In this document: positions 1 through 8,186 of the stretch, one piece after another
Layout: the number at the start of each line of letters is the position of its first letter
Position numbering within the stretch: the stretch's first letter is position 1
From: JAUMWX01 sp023394215
Lineage (GTDB): Bacteria; Bacillota; Clostridia; Tissierellales; Peptoniphilaceae
DNA: 64,000 bases
Reading direction: 5' to 3' (one strand)
NCBI GenBank assembly: GCA_050313995.1
Contig: JBNPMM010000002.1
Made by a program: the position numbers and the translations under genes
The notes under the pieces: model-generated
The model's input: the letters and a program-made list of their open reading frames with translations, nothing else
What the model was told of the DNA's origin: nothing
Database searches by the model: none

Positions 1-626
1 GCAAAATGAACCTGCTTTCAATTTCTTATTATGCGGTTATCAGTATGATTTCACTTTATGGGGCCTTTAACGGTCTTGAAATTTCAAAAATTTGGGCAAA
101 AAAGGATGCAAATTCTCACAGGATGTCCATATCTTCAGTGAAGACATCATGGATTTTGATAAGCTTTATAATAGTAACCTTTATCATACAAATGCTTGTG
201 CTTTTAACTTTAATGATATATATAGATAAGGTTTTGGCAGAAAATATTTTTACGGGAAGCCTATACAAAAATCTGCTTATATTTGCCGTAAGCACTGTAC
301 TGGGGGCATCCATAGGTATATTTTTCGGAGTTGCCCTTCCTATAAAAAACAATCTCAAAGAACCTCTGCTTATAGCATCCTTTCTTATACTTTCAACCTT
401 TAACGGTATGATGGGACCGGGTATAAGAGCTGCCATGCTTAAAAACTTTCCTCCTCTTGAATACCTGAACCCTACAAGCCTTATAACAAATTCTTTTATG
501 GAAGTAAACATATTAAAGGCTGACTACAAGCTATATACAAACCTAAGTGTACTGATGGTAGCTGCCATAGTTTTTATACTTATAAGCATCTTGAAAGCAA
601 GGAGGGGAAATCATGCAAACCTATAG
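1..626 (+). CDS. ABC-2 type transporter permease, C-terminal part (cut by window edge)
   Basis: Membrane half of an ABC exporter. The reading frame is open to the left edge, so the N-terminal part lies outside; the methionine at base 6 is probably internal. About 206 residues are visible, with hydrophobic segments near residues 5-22, 48-72, 88-107, 118-135 and 178-197, a pattern typical of the C-terminal half of ABC-2 permeases. It overlaps the next gene by 14 bases, so both are co-translated and probably form one transporter with an ATPase encoded upstream of the window. Substrate cannot be told from the sequence; antibiotic or peptide export is the usual role of this family. Confidence 0.75.
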   Translation, partial: KMNLLSISYYAVISMISLYGAFNGLEISKIWAKKDANSHRMSISSVKTSWILISFIIVTFIIQMLVLLTLMIYIDKVLAENIFTGSLYKNLLIFAVSTVLGASIGIFFGVALPIKNNLKEPLLIASFLILSTFNGMMGPGIRAAMLKNFPPLEYLNPTSLITNSFMEVNILKADYKLYTNLSVLMVAAIVFILISILKARRGNHANL

Positions 627-1752
627 AAACACCTTAAAATTGGCAAGCAAACATATATTAAATGCATCTATATTCGTTGTAATATTTATCTTTCTTACAA
701 TGATGAATTCCATTCCTTCATCAAATTCATATAAAAAAGTTCAATTGAATTTGGCTATAATAAACAAGGATAAAAGTAAGGAAGCCGACTACCTTATAGA
801 TAGGCTTTCAAAGGATCATAAGATTGAATATTATGAGGATAAAAAAGAAGTTGAAATCAAACTTTTAGATAATAGAATTATCGGAATGATAGTTCTAGAA
901 AAAGATTCCATAAAAAACTATCTTGAAAATAATCAACCCATAGAAGTTAAAAATATCAATGACCCAAAATACGGCGTATTCGTTTCTCAGGATATAAGGC
1001 AAATTCTCAGCGTAATGAAGCTTAATTATAAAAACGGGACTATTGACTTAGCCGGTTTAAACAGGGATCTTGATAACAAGGTGAATGTCGAATATCTGAA
1101 TTCAAGCATAAGCAATGAGGCGGAAGGCAAAAAATGGTATATGATAACCTTCAGCTACTTCGGATATATGATACTTCTTCTTTCCATGACTCTTATAAAC
1201 CTTTCCATGGCGGATTTAAACCAGGATTTCATAAGAAAAAGAAACTATATGGCGCCTATAGGAAAACTGAGAGTTTTCCTTGAAAGATCCTTAGGGCAAT
1301 TTACTATAATTATCCTAAGTACCCTAACACTTGTCCTGATAATTACCCTGATGGGACTTTCCCCTATAGGGGCAGGCAGACCTATAAAGCTCGATGTATT
1401 CGGGAAATTTATGATAAATATACTTGTTTACTGCATAACAACTCTCGGAATGATACTTCTGATAAATGCTGTAAACAAAAATAAAAAACTTATACATTTA
1501 ATTATAAATTCAGTCCCCCTAATACTTTGCTTTATATCTGGTATATTTATACCTATAAACCTGCTTGATTCGACAATAGTAAGCATAGCAAAATTCTTCC
1601 CTACCTATTATTTTGTTGAACAGATCAGAATAATTTCGGATGGAGGAAATCTAAGCTTTCATCTAATTTCCATGATGCTTATCATAGGATTAGCCTACAC
1701 AATCATAGGGCTTTTTATAGAAAATTACCGTAAGGAAATAGCTGAAAATTAA
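613..1752 (+). CDS. ABC-2 family transporter permease
   Basis: A 379-residue ABC-2 permease of the ABC2_membrane_3 kind. One transmembrane segment at residues 17-35 is followed by a soluble, lysine-rich extracytoplasmic region to about residue 175, then a block of five to six membrane segments to residue 370. A GGAGG site sits just ahead of the ATG at 613, inside the end of the preceding permease gene, so the two are translationally coupled and likely form a heterodimeric exporter. No ATPase is present in the window; it should lie upstream. Substrate unknown. Confidence 0.8.
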   Translation: MQTYRNTLKLASKHILNASIFVVIFIFLTMMNSIPSSNSYKKVQLNLAIINKDKSKEADYLIDRLSKDHKIEYYEDKKEVEIKLLDNRIIGMIVLEKDSIKNYLENNQPIEVKNINDPKYGVFVSQDIRQILSVMKLNYKNGTIDLAGLNRDLDNKVNVEYLNSSISNEAEGKKWYMITFSYFGYMILLLSMTLINLSMADLNQDFIRKRNYMAPIGKLRVFLERSLGQFTIIILSTLTLVLIITLMGLSPIGAGRPIKLDVFGKFMINILVYCITTLGMILLINAVNKNKKLIHLIINSVPLILCFISGIFIPINLLDSTIVSIAKFFPTYYFVEQIRIISDGGNLSFHLISMMLIIGLAYTIIGLFIENYRKEIAEN

Positions 1753-1810
1753 ATTCTTCACACTCGCTTTCACAAATAAATTATGTTAGTATAAAAAAGT
1801 GGAGGCCAAT

Positions 1811-2191
1811 ATGGAAAAAATTTTACATCACGCCGTTGAATTATCAGCAGGCTTTGTTATCCCCGCCTTGGAATTGATAGGTATTGCAATTATAGTAATA
1901 GGTACTTTAAAAGCCCTTTTTACCCTAATAACAAATGGTTTCAATTTTCATGACAGCCATATTAAAATAGTTTTGGGAGAGGCCCTTGCCCTAAGTCTTG
2001 AGTTCAAACTCGGATCGGAAATCATTAAAACGGTAGTAGTCCGTGATATGCAGGAGCTTTTGATACTTGGGATTATAGTAGTACTTAGGGTTATGCTTAC
2101 CTTTGTAATTCACTGGGAAGTTGCACAAGCCGGAGAAAAACATTCTAATATTTCCGACTTATTATCAAATAAGAAAAACAACAATTTATAA
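1811..2191 (+). CDS. DUF1622 family small membrane protein
   Basis: 126-residue protein with three hydrophobic segments (about residues 12-38, 52-66 and 82-104), resembling the DUF1622 family of uncharacterised inner-membrane proteins. The ATG at 1811 is preferred over an in-frame GTG at 1799 because the GTG overlaps the GGAGG ribosome binding site that serves 1811. It follows the permease gene by 58 bases and is closed by a strong terminator, so it may be the last gene of that operon. Function unknown. Confidence 0.75.
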   Translation: MEKILHHAVELSAGFVIPALELIGIAIIVIGTLKALFTLITNGFNFHDSHIKIVLGEALALSLEFKLGSEIIKTVVVRDMQELLILGIIVVLRVMLTFVIHWEVAQAGEKHSNISDLLSNKKNNNL

Positions 2192-2195
2192 AAAC

Positions 2196-2246
2196 AACCA
2201 CCTTTAAGAGATATATTATTGAAATATCCGATTAAAGGTGGTTTTT
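2196..2246 (+). terminator. Rho-independent terminator after DUF1622 gene
   Basis: Perfect 12-base arms AACCACCTTTAA and TTAAAGGTGGTT, followed by a T run. It lies 5 bases after the DUF1622 stop. Confidence 0.85.
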
Positions 2247-2337
2247 CCATTTAAATTCTAAAAACAATCTTTATTAATCTTAAAATCAAAATCCTCAATC
2301 AACAATTTTACATTAAATTATTGAATCAAGATGATGA

Positions 2338-2781
2338 AAATGTTATCATAATATCAGTAGGATAAGAAAACTTCTAAAAATTCAGCCCGTTAAAAGTATA
2401 TTAGAAAATGGAATTCTTTTAAATAAGATCCCTAAAATAGACGAATTTTTTAAGGGCGGTTTTTTTGTTCCCGATTTTATTAAATTTTACGGCAGATTCC
2501 CGGAATTAACCTACGGTGATAAAGTACAAAAAAACGTCCTATATGCAACAATCATTTTTAGGTCTCCTCAGGACGGTAAGTTTATAACAGACACCTTGGT
2601 ATTTTGGGATGACGGAAAAATAAGCGGCTTAAATTCCTCTCAAAGGTATTTAGGAGCTATGACTATGAAATTTAATGACTTGTTTGGTCTATATCTGGTA
2701 CCTGAGCAAACTTCCCCCGATAAAGAGATTAATTTTTCCGACTTTATACGCTTGTATCAATATAAAATCCAACATCAATAA
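2338..2781 (+). pseudogene. Remnant of a hypothetical protein gene lacking a start
   Basis: An open frame of about 147 codons runs from 2338 to the TAA at 2779-2781. It has no ATG or GTG start with a ribosome binding site near its beginning: two in-frame TGA codons lie at 2332-2337, and the only later candidate, a TTG at 2596, has no Shine-Dalgarno sequence. The encoded sequence is protein-like (mixed hydrophobic and charged, aromatic-rich, e.g. FIKFYGRFPELTYGD). The best reading is a 5'-truncated gene. I do not recognise the family. It sits between a terminator and the 40-base palindrome bordering the restriction-modification island, a plausible site of past rearrangement. Confidence 0.5.
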
Positions 2782-2797
2782 TGGTTGATAATTATTG

Positions 2798-2837
2798 TTA
2801 ATAAACAGGTAGCTATATATAGCTACCTGTTTATTAA
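2798..2837. terminator. 40-base perfect palindrome, likely bidirectional terminator
   Basis: Two exact 20-base arms meet without a spacer: TTAATAAACAGGTAGCTATA and its complement. The A/T-rich ends give short T runs on both strands, so it could stop transcription from either side. It lies 17 bases after the gene remnant and marks the left border of the restriction-modification region. Confidence 0.6.
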
Positions 2838-2864
2838 ATTAAATAGTGAATAAAAACTATAATT

Positions 2865-2890
2865 ACGACTGGATTAATAGTCGTCTTTTT
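2865..2890 (+). terminator. Weak hairpin followed by T run
   Basis: A 6-base stem ACGACT/AGTCGT with an 8-base loop, then CTTTTT. It would read as a weak terminator on the plus strand. It lies just upstream of the silent hsdS cassette. Confidence 0.35.
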
Positions 2891-2963
2891 CTTTGAGACT
2901 ATTTTGCAACAGTCCTAAGTATTATCACGTTATTCAGCAGATAATATAGATTTTTATAATATA

Positions 2964-2981
2964 ACTTGGGAACAGCGTAAG
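2964..2981 (+). repeat. 18-base outer inverted repeat, left copy
   Basis: ACTTGGGAACAGCGTAAG, matched exactly in reverse complement at 4921-4938. It encodes TWEQRK in the silent cassette. Confidence 0.85.
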
Positions 2982-3491
2982 TTGGGGGAACTTGCCGTTT
3001 TCAACCCCAAAGAGGAAATTCCCGATTTGTTTGAATATGTTGACCTTGAGTCGGTAGTTGGTACTGAGATGTTGTCTCATAGAACTGAGGAGAAAGCAAC
3101 CGCACCGTCCAGAGCACAGAGGTTAGCTCATACAGGAGACTTATTCTATCAGACAGTTAGACCGTATCAAAAAAACAATTATCTCTTTGAAAAGCCTGAT
3201 AAACACTATGTTTTTTCAACGGGATATGCTCAGTTGCGTCCATTCATAGATGGTTACTTTTTACTCAGCCTTGTTCAGAACGGGCAGTTCGTTAAAACTG
3301 TTTTGGATAACTGTACTGGAACAAGTTACCCAGCAATTAACGCAAATGACTTGGCAGAAATAGAGGTGTTCTCTCCGAAAGATGAACAAGAACATCATCA
3401 AATTGGAACATACTTCCGCAACCTCGACAACCTTATCACCCTTCATCAGCGTGAGTCAACTTATTTTATAGGAGGATTTTATGTTGAATAA
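2982..3491 (+). pseudogene. Silent HsdS target-recognition cassette
   Basis: About 170 codons encoding one type I specificity half: WEQRKLGELAVFN at the start (the frame is open from about 2919, without ATG or ribosome binding site), a target-recognition domain, then NLDNLITLHQRE and a short tail ending at 3491. It lacks the N-terminal start found in the expressed hsdS at 4989 and is oriented opposite to it, so it is best read as a storage cassette that becomes expressed after inversion. Its recognition domain differs from the expressed one, while the flanking repeats are identical. The 3' end overlaps the start of the recombinase gene by 11 bases. Confidence 0.75.
3427..3456 (+). repeat. 30-base inner inverted repeat, left copy
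   Basis: Starts ACAACCTTATCACC and ends CAGCGTGAGT. Its exact reverse complement is at 4416-4445. It encodes the end of the specificity cassette (NLITLHQRE) and lies just before the recombinase gene. Confidence 0.9.
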
Positions 3492-4407
3492 CATAAATAA
3501 AACAGACTTTTTTTACGATTATTACGCACAATGGATTACTGTGTACAAGGAAGGGGCGATAAGGAAGGTCACGATGGACAAGTATTTGCTTACCCAGTCT
3601 TGGATTAAGCGATTGGCTCCGGATTTGAAAGTATGCGAATTGACACGCATTACATATCAAAAACTGTTGAATGATTATGCGAAGGAACACGAGAGACAAA
3701 CAACAATGGATTTCCACCATCAGCTCAAAGGGGCTATATTAGACGCTGTTGATGAAGGTCTCATTGAGCGAGACCCAACAAGAAAAGCTATCATCAAAGG
3801 TAAGAAGCCGAGATACAAGAAGATTAAGTATCTCAATCAGTTTGAGCTGCACAAACTTCTCTCCGATTTGGATTTGGGACAAGAGTTAAATTGGGACTGG
3901 TTCATTTTGCTTGTTGCCAAAACAGGTATGCGTTTTTCTGAAGCTCTGGCAATAACGCCGCAGGATTTTGATTTTTCAAGGCAATCACTTTCCATCAACA
4001 AGACTTGGGATTATAAAGGAAAAGGTGGTTTCTTGCCTACTAAAAATCAATCGTCAGTACGGAAAATTCAGATTGATTGGCAGTTAATTATTCAATTTTC
4101 AATATTAGTTAAAAGTTTGCCTCAAGATGAGCCAATTTTCATATTTAAGAATGTATATAATTCAACAGTCAATGACATTTTATCAAGACGTTGTAAAAAA
4201 GCAGGAATACCAGTTATTTCTGTTCACGGGTTGCGACATACCCATGCTTCGCTTCTTTTATTTGCAGGAGTGTCAATTGCAAGCGTTGCACAGAGATTGG
4301 GGCATTCGAGTATGACAACAACGCAGAAAACATATCTCCATATTATTCAAGAACTTGAAAATAAAGATGTTGATTTGGTAATGCGTTCGTTATCGAGTTT
4401 AAATTGA
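3481..4407 (+). CDS. Tyrosine recombinase (site-specific integrase)
   Basis: 308-residue recombinase. An N-terminal SAM-like core-binding domain (about residues 10-105) precedes the catalytic domain. Catalytic signatures are visible: Arg in TGMRFSEAL, the HGLRHTHAS box (His-x-x-Arg-His), LGHSSMTTTQKTYLH with its Gly-His pair and the nucleophilic Tyr. GGAGG is placed 7 bases before the ATG. It sits precisely between two convergent specificity cassettes flanked by inverted repeats, so the expected job is inversion of that segment. The family also includes transposon and phage integrases, but no other mobile-element genes lie nearby. Its 3' end overlaps the hsdS end by 9 bases. Confidence 0.85.
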   Translation: MLNNINKTDFFYDYYAQWITVYKEGAIRKVTMDKYLLTQSWIKRLAPDLKVCELTRITYQKLLNDYAKEHERQTTMDFHHQLKGAILDAVDEGLIERDPTRKAIIKGKKPRYKKIKYLNQFELHKLLSDLDLGQELNWDWFILLVAKTGMRFSEALAITPQDFDFSRQSLSINKTWDYKGKGGFLPTKNQSSVRKIQIDWQLIIQFSILVKSLPQDEPIFIFKNVYNSTVNDILSRRCKKAGIPVISVHGLRHTHASLLLFAGVSIASVAQRLGHSSMTTTQKTYLHIIQELENKDVDLVMRSLSSLN

Positions 4408-4989
4408 TAAAAAATACTCACGCTGATGAAGGGTGATAAGGTTGTTTAGGTTCTGAATAAAAGACGATACTTTTTGCTGTTCTCTGATTGATGGAACAGG
4501 AACGACTAACTCATAATAATCTCCCAAGTTATAATTGGTTCTTCCATCCCCGGTTGAAATTGCCACCGCCCATTTTTTATGTTTATCCGTATTGAGGAAT
4601 GTACATAAGTAATTTGGGGCAATAATTTGCGGGTCTGGACGAGTTACTATGGTAGCAAAACCTATTGATTTTGCTTCATTTTCAGTTATAACAGCAGAAG
4701 TACCGACATCACCAGTATGAACTGTTATTACATCACCGACTTGGTGCATTCGTGACTCGTTTTCCTGAGCAAATGATTTTTCCAAGTATATTGGTTTATC
4801 TCCAAATTCAAATCTCCCATCCTTGATGTCAGAATTTCTTATGAGTAAAGTTCCTTCGTTGGTGTAGTGTTTTGTCATAGTTGTGACCAAACCTATATAG
4901 ATTTTGCCAAGTTCCGTAACCTTACGCTGTTCCCAAGTGTCATCAAATCCTGCGAACCTGAGCTGAGGTTTTGTGCTTTTTTCAGTCAT
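4399..4989 (-). CDS. hsdS: Type I restriction-modification specificity subunit, single-TRD (half-size) form
   Basis: 196-residue specificity protein carrying only one target-recognition domain; full-length HsdS proteins have two and about 400 residues. It begins MTEKSTKPQLRFAGFDDTWE, continues through the recognition domain, and ends LITLHQRE plus five residues. The ATG at 4989 follows GGGAGGTG and overlaps the hsdM stop by 8 bases, so it is coupled to hsdM. The last codons run into the recombinase gene on the other strand. Half-size HsdS proteins can work as dimers in some type I systems; whether this one does is unknown. TRD exchange with the silent cassette is predicted. Confidence 0.8.
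   Translation of the reverse strand: MTEKSTKPQLRFAGFDDTWEQRKVTELGKIYIGLVTTMTKHYTNEGTLLIRNSDIKDGRFEFGDKPIYLEKSFAQENESRMHQVGDVITVHTGDVGTSAVITENEAKSIGFATIVTRPDPQIIAPNYLCTFLNTDKHKKWAVAISTGDGRTNYNLGDYYELVVPVPSIREQQKVSSFIQNLNNLITLHQREYFLSI
4416..4445 (-). repeat. 30-base inner inverted repeat, right copy
   Basis: Exact reverse complement of 3427-3456. Lies at the 3' end of expressed hsdS. Confidence 0.9.
4921..4938 (-). repeat. 18-base outer inverted repeat, right copy
   Basis: Exact reverse complement of 2964-2981. Encodes TWEQRK near the N-terminus of expressed HsdS. Confidence 0.85.
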
Positions 4990-7540
4990 TTTGCACACCT
5001 CCCAGCATTTTTTTGAACTCACTCAGTCCGAGCATATCAAATTCGTTACCTTCAAGGTCATCAATCATCGCAGAAAGCACCTTTTCTGTTTCGGAAATTT
5101 GTGTTTCAACCTCGGCAAAGGTAGTCTCATATTTCTTTGTCAGTGCTTCAAGTTTTGATACCAGTTCATTTACAATACTATCCGGAAGTTTCATAAGACT
5201 TTGAATAAGCGGGGTTATCCATTTGTCTTTTAAAAGGTCAATAACCTGTTCATCGGATAGATTTTCTATGGTCTCTTTTGTCTTACCTTCAAGGAGTCCT
5301 GCGTCTTTTTTTATTGCAGCCTTAAGCTCTTTTTCTTCTGTAGCCAGTGCAGCCACCTTGCGAAGTTTTTCTTTTGTCTCAGGCTCAACGCTGTCGGATT
5401 TCAATGCTTTTTTGATTTCAGCATTAACAAACCCGTCCTCACCTGCATAATCGCCTTCTTTTTCTTCCTCAGTAAGGGAATCAAACAATTCCTCATATTC
5501 TGAAGCGATTTCACTCAAGCGGTTTTCTTTTGTTTTTAATGCAGCTCTATCATCCGCAAGGAGCGTATCCTGAATTAAATCAAACGGAATAATACGACCT
5601 ACCCAGCCCTCCTGAACTTCTTGCTCTTTTCCGTCTTTTTTCTTGATGACCATATTGGGGTCAACTCTTTTTGTAGCTTCAAATCCTTCTGTTTGGATTA
5701 TTTCTAAATCAACTGCGATTTTTATCCAATCGTCATCAAGCAATTGATATGCTTCATACTTATCAACCAAAGGAATATCCTTTAATCGCTCAAATATATT
5801 GGCGGAAAGAGTCGCTTCTGCCTTTGAAATATTCAAGGCGGTCATCTTTTCAATGAGTTCATCATACAAATATTCATCAAAACCGCTAAATACATCACGA
5901 TATTTGTTCTCAAATAAGCAAACATCGGAGTGTTCTTTAATTGCTTTCTTAATGTTTTCTACTTTCAAGCTGCAATAAGCAGAAGATGTATTTTCAAAAA
6001 GAGCTATTCTCAGCTCCGGGAAAGCAATCCAATACTCTTTGAGTTCGTCTATATCAGAAAGAGGAAGTCCACCGAACATAGAAGCATAAATATCCCAAGA
6101 CTCGGCAGCTTCTGACGAGTCAACATATCGTGGAATATTCAGGTTATAATCATTCTTTCTGATTCCATCTCTGCTGACAACCTTTGAGAATTTTTGTACG
6201 CTTTCTCGTTTCGTTACAACATCAACAATTCTCTTAATATCAGAAGCACGGAGCTTATTGTTCTTTCCAACCTTAATAAATCCTTTTGAAGCGTCAACGA
6301 TAAGTACATCTGTGTTCGAGCGTTTCTGTTTCAACACCATAATAATCGTAGGAATACCGGTTCCGAAGAAGATATTTGCCGGCAATCCGATAATGGCGTC
6401 AATGTGGTTCTGTTCAATAAGGTTTTTGCGAATTTCTCCTTCTTCACCGCCTCTAAATAAAACACCGTGAGGAAGTACAATAGTCATAATACCGTCGCTC
6501 TTAAGGTGGAAAAGGTCGTGCAATAAAAATGCGTAATCAGCTTTTCCTTTTGGTGCAAGTCCAAAACGAGCATATCGAGGGTCTGTCTCTTTATCTGTTG
6601 GATTCCAAGCCTGAGAATACGGAGGATTTGAAACCACTGCATCAACATACAACGGGTCATAAGTACCAATCGGGTCGTTTTCATCGAAATACGGCCAGTC
6701 GTCCTCCAAAGTATCTCCGTTACGGGTAACAATGTTGTCAGGCAGGATGCCACGCATAACCAAGTTCATACGAGTTAGGTTATATGTATTCTGCTTCAAT
6801 TCCTGAGCATAATATTTTATATTGTTTTCATTATCAATAAACTTAGCAACGCTCTTGCCGATATTGATAAGCAAAGAGCCTGAACCGCTTGTAGGGTCAT
6901 AAATCTTTATTTCATTTCTGTGTTTTAAGTGGTCTGCAACAATTTCAGACATAAGGAGCGATACTTCGTGTGGCGTGTAGAACTCACCGGCTTTTTTACC
7001 GGCGTTTGCCGCAAACATACTGATAAGATATTCATAGATAAAGCCAAGAACATCGTAATCCTGCTTGCCGTCCATAGGAATATCTTTAATCAAATGAATA
7101 AGGTCACTGATAGCCTTGGACTGAGAAGCAGAGCTGTCTCCCAGTTTTGACAGTCCTGTTTGAAGGGTATCAAATACTCCCTCAAATACTTTTTTGTGGG
7201 TTGTGTTAATCAAACGGCTAAAAGCAGAAAGAGCGTCACGAACATCTTGAACGCTAAAATCTCTGCCTTTGCTGAGCCAAGTGGAAAACAGGTTATCATA
7301 AGAGATAAAATAACCCAAGTTCTTTTGAACACTCTCGACTGTTTCCGAATCTTCCTCTGTCAAATCAGGAAGATACTCGTCAGTCCAATCATTTTCTTTA
7401 AGATACTTTACTTCCTTCTCAGATAGGAATTTATAAAAAATAAACCCTAAAATATAATCTTTATACTCATTTGCCTCTATTTTGGAACGCATTTTATTTG
7501 CGGATTCCCAAATCTTTGCTGCCAATTGTTGCTTGTTCAT
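4982..7540 (-). CDS. hsdM: Type I restriction-modification DNA methyltransferase subunit
   Basis: 852-residue adenine-N6 methyltransferase. An N-terminal HsdM helical domain (about 1-150) is followed by the methyltransferase core, with the S-adenosylmethionine motif DPTSGSGSLL near residue 220 and the catalytic NPPY motif near residue 305. The C-terminal 330 residues form a long acidic, lysine-rich, coiled-coil-like extension, making it larger than the usual 500-residue HsdM but like a known long subclass. It is translated with hsdS (8-base overlap) and preceded by an XRE regulator. No hsdR restriction subunit is encoded in the window, so the complex may only methylate. Confidence 0.92.
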   Translation of the reverse strand: MNKQQLAAKIWESANKMRSKIEANEYKDYILGFIFYKFLSEKEVKYLKENDWTDEYLPDLTEEDSETVESVQKNLGYFISYDNLFSTWLSKGRDFSVQDVRDALSAFSRLINTTHKKVFEGVFDTLQTGLSKLGDSSASQSKAISDLIHLIKDIPMDGKQDYDVLGFIYEYLISMFAANAGKKAGEFYTPHEVSLLMSEIVADHLKHRNEIKIYDPTSGSGSLLINIGKSVAKFIDNENNIKYYAQELKQNTYNLTRMNLVMRGILPDNIVTRNGDTLEDDWPYFDENDPIGTYDPLYVDAVVSNPPYSQAWNPTDKETDPRYARFGLAPKGKADYAFLLHDLFHLKSDGIMTIVLPHGVLFRGGEEGEIRKNLIEQNHIDAIIGLPANIFFGTGIPTIIMVLKQKRSNTDVLIVDASKGFIKVGKNNKLRASDIKRIVDVVTKRESVQKFSKVVSRDGIRKNDYNLNIPRYVDSSEAAESWDIYASMFGGLPLSDIDELKEYWIAFPELRIALFENTSSAYCSLKVENIKKAIKEHSDVCLFENKYRDVFSGFDEYLYDELIEKMTALNISKAEATLSANIFERLKDIPLVDKYEAYQLLDDDWIKIAVDLEIIQTEGFEATKRVDPNMVIKKKDGKEQEVQEGWVGRIIPFDLIQDTLLADDRAALKTKENRLSEIASEYEELFDSLTEEEKEGDYAGEDGFVNAEIKKALKSDSVEPETKEKLRKVAALATEEKELKAAIKKDAGLLEGKTKETIENLSDEQVIDLLKDKWITPLIQSLMKLPDSIVNELVSKLEALTKKYETTFAEVETQISETEKVLSAMIDDLEGNEFDMLGLSEFKKMLGGVQND

Positions 7541-7608
7541 AATCTTCCTCCGATTATATCTATATTGTTATCTTAATTTTATCAAAAGCCATATCCCATA
7601 AAACAAAT

Positions 7609-7821
7609 TCAGTTTTCTTCATCAGGAAGAAAATCAATAATATCCTCCACCCTACAATCAAGTGCAGCACATACTTTACCAAGCACATCGGTAGTAACAT
7701 TTTCATCTCTACTCATTTTACTCATCGTGTAATGATTGATGCCGGCTAAAGCTTCTAAATCTTTTTTCTTCATATTCCTATCAATAAGGATATGCCATAG
7801 TTTTTTGTAACTAACTGCCAT
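7609..7821 (-). CDS. XRE-family helix-turn-helix regulator
   Basis: 70-residue Cro/CI-like DNA-binding protein; the helix-turn-helix spans roughly residues 18-55 (LEALAGINHYTMSKM and following). The ATG at 7821 is chosen because GAGAGG precedes it; an upstream extension of 38 codons has no ribosome binding site and lies over the promoter. It stands 68 bases before hsdM in the same direction, so it probably controls the methyltransferase operon and itself, as small C-type or XRE proteins often do in restriction-modification loci. Confidence 0.8.
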   Translation of the reverse strand: MAVSYKKLWHILIDRNMKKKDLEALAGINHYTMSKMSRDENVTTDVLGKVCAALDCRVEDIIDFLPDEEN

Positions 7822-7861
7822 CTCTATTGCACCTCTCCTCTTTCTTAATTTAAATATAATC

Positions 7862-7875
7862 GTTATAAGTATAAC
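7862..7875. promoter_or_regulatory. Candidate operator overlapping the -10 box
   Basis: GTTATAAGTATAAC has arms GTTAT/ATAAC around AAGT. It covers the -10 hexamer of the XRE-hsdM promoter, a fitting site for autorepression by the XRE protein (inference). Confidence 0.4.
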
Positions 7876-7896
7876 ATAAAAATTAAAAAATTTCAA
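7868..7896 (-). promoter_or_regulatory. Sigma-70 type promoter for XRE-hsdM-hsdS
   Basis: Reading on the minus strand: TTGAAA, 17-base spacer, TATACT. The expected transcription start is near 7861, about 40 bases before the XRE start codon. Confidence 0.6.
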
Positions 7897-8144
7897 TATA
7901 AGTTTAATATTTGGAACAAAAGTTTGCAAATTCAAATTTATAATACCCTATTTAATAACAATTCAATTAAATCTTTCTCTACTCATATCAAAACTTATAC
8001 AAATAGTTACATTTAAATTTTACCATAGATAATTAAATAAATAAAAAATCATATCTCTAATTGTCCCGGCACTTCTAAGAGTTTTCGATATCTTATCGGA
8101 ACAATATCAACTATAATGACAGAATAATATTTTCTACATATAAG
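7897..8144. other. Intergenic stretch without recognised feature
   Basis: AT-rich DNA between the restriction-modification promoter and the terminator of the efflux operon. I see no gene, repeat or structured RNA in it. Confidence 0.5.
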
Positions 8145-8172
8145 CAAAAAACGGTATGTTGCAAACACACCG
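8145..8172 (-). terminator. Rho-independent terminator of the efflux operon
   Basis: Minus strand: CGGTGTG, a seven-base TTTGCAA loop, CATACCG, then TTTTTTG. It lies 15 bases after the permease stop. Confidence 0.75.
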
Positions 8173-8186
8173 CTTATTTAATATCT

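Larger units (their letters stand above)
2964..4938. other. Predicted invertible DNA segment of the hsdS locus
   Basis: The segment is bounded by an 18-base inverted repeat (2964-2981 and 4921-4938) that encodes the TWEQRK stretch at the start of each specificity cassette. Inside it is a 30-base perfect inverted repeat (3427-3456 and 4416-4445) that encodes the NLITLHQRE stretch at their ends. A tyrosine recombinase gene lies between. Recombination at the outer pair would swap the silent target-recognition domain into the expressed hsdS gene; recombination at the inner pair would flip only the recombinase and exchange the short C-terminal tails. The geometry is what known phase-variable type I systems show; that it inverts is inference. 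Confidence 0.75.

Noticed and set aside
2890..2915. GAGACTATTTTGCAACAGTC resembles the end of some insertion sequences
   Set aside because: No transposase, no matching second end and no target-site duplication is visible nearby; the resemblance is too short to call.
3481..4407. Recombinase as part of an integrated phage or conjugative element
   Set aside because: No phage, relaxase or transfer genes occur nearby, and the exact placement between inverted specificity cassettes explains it better.
7822..7935. N-terminal extension of 38 codons on the XRE regulator
   Set aside because: It runs across the promoter and operator, and the internal ATG at 7821 has the ribosome binding site.
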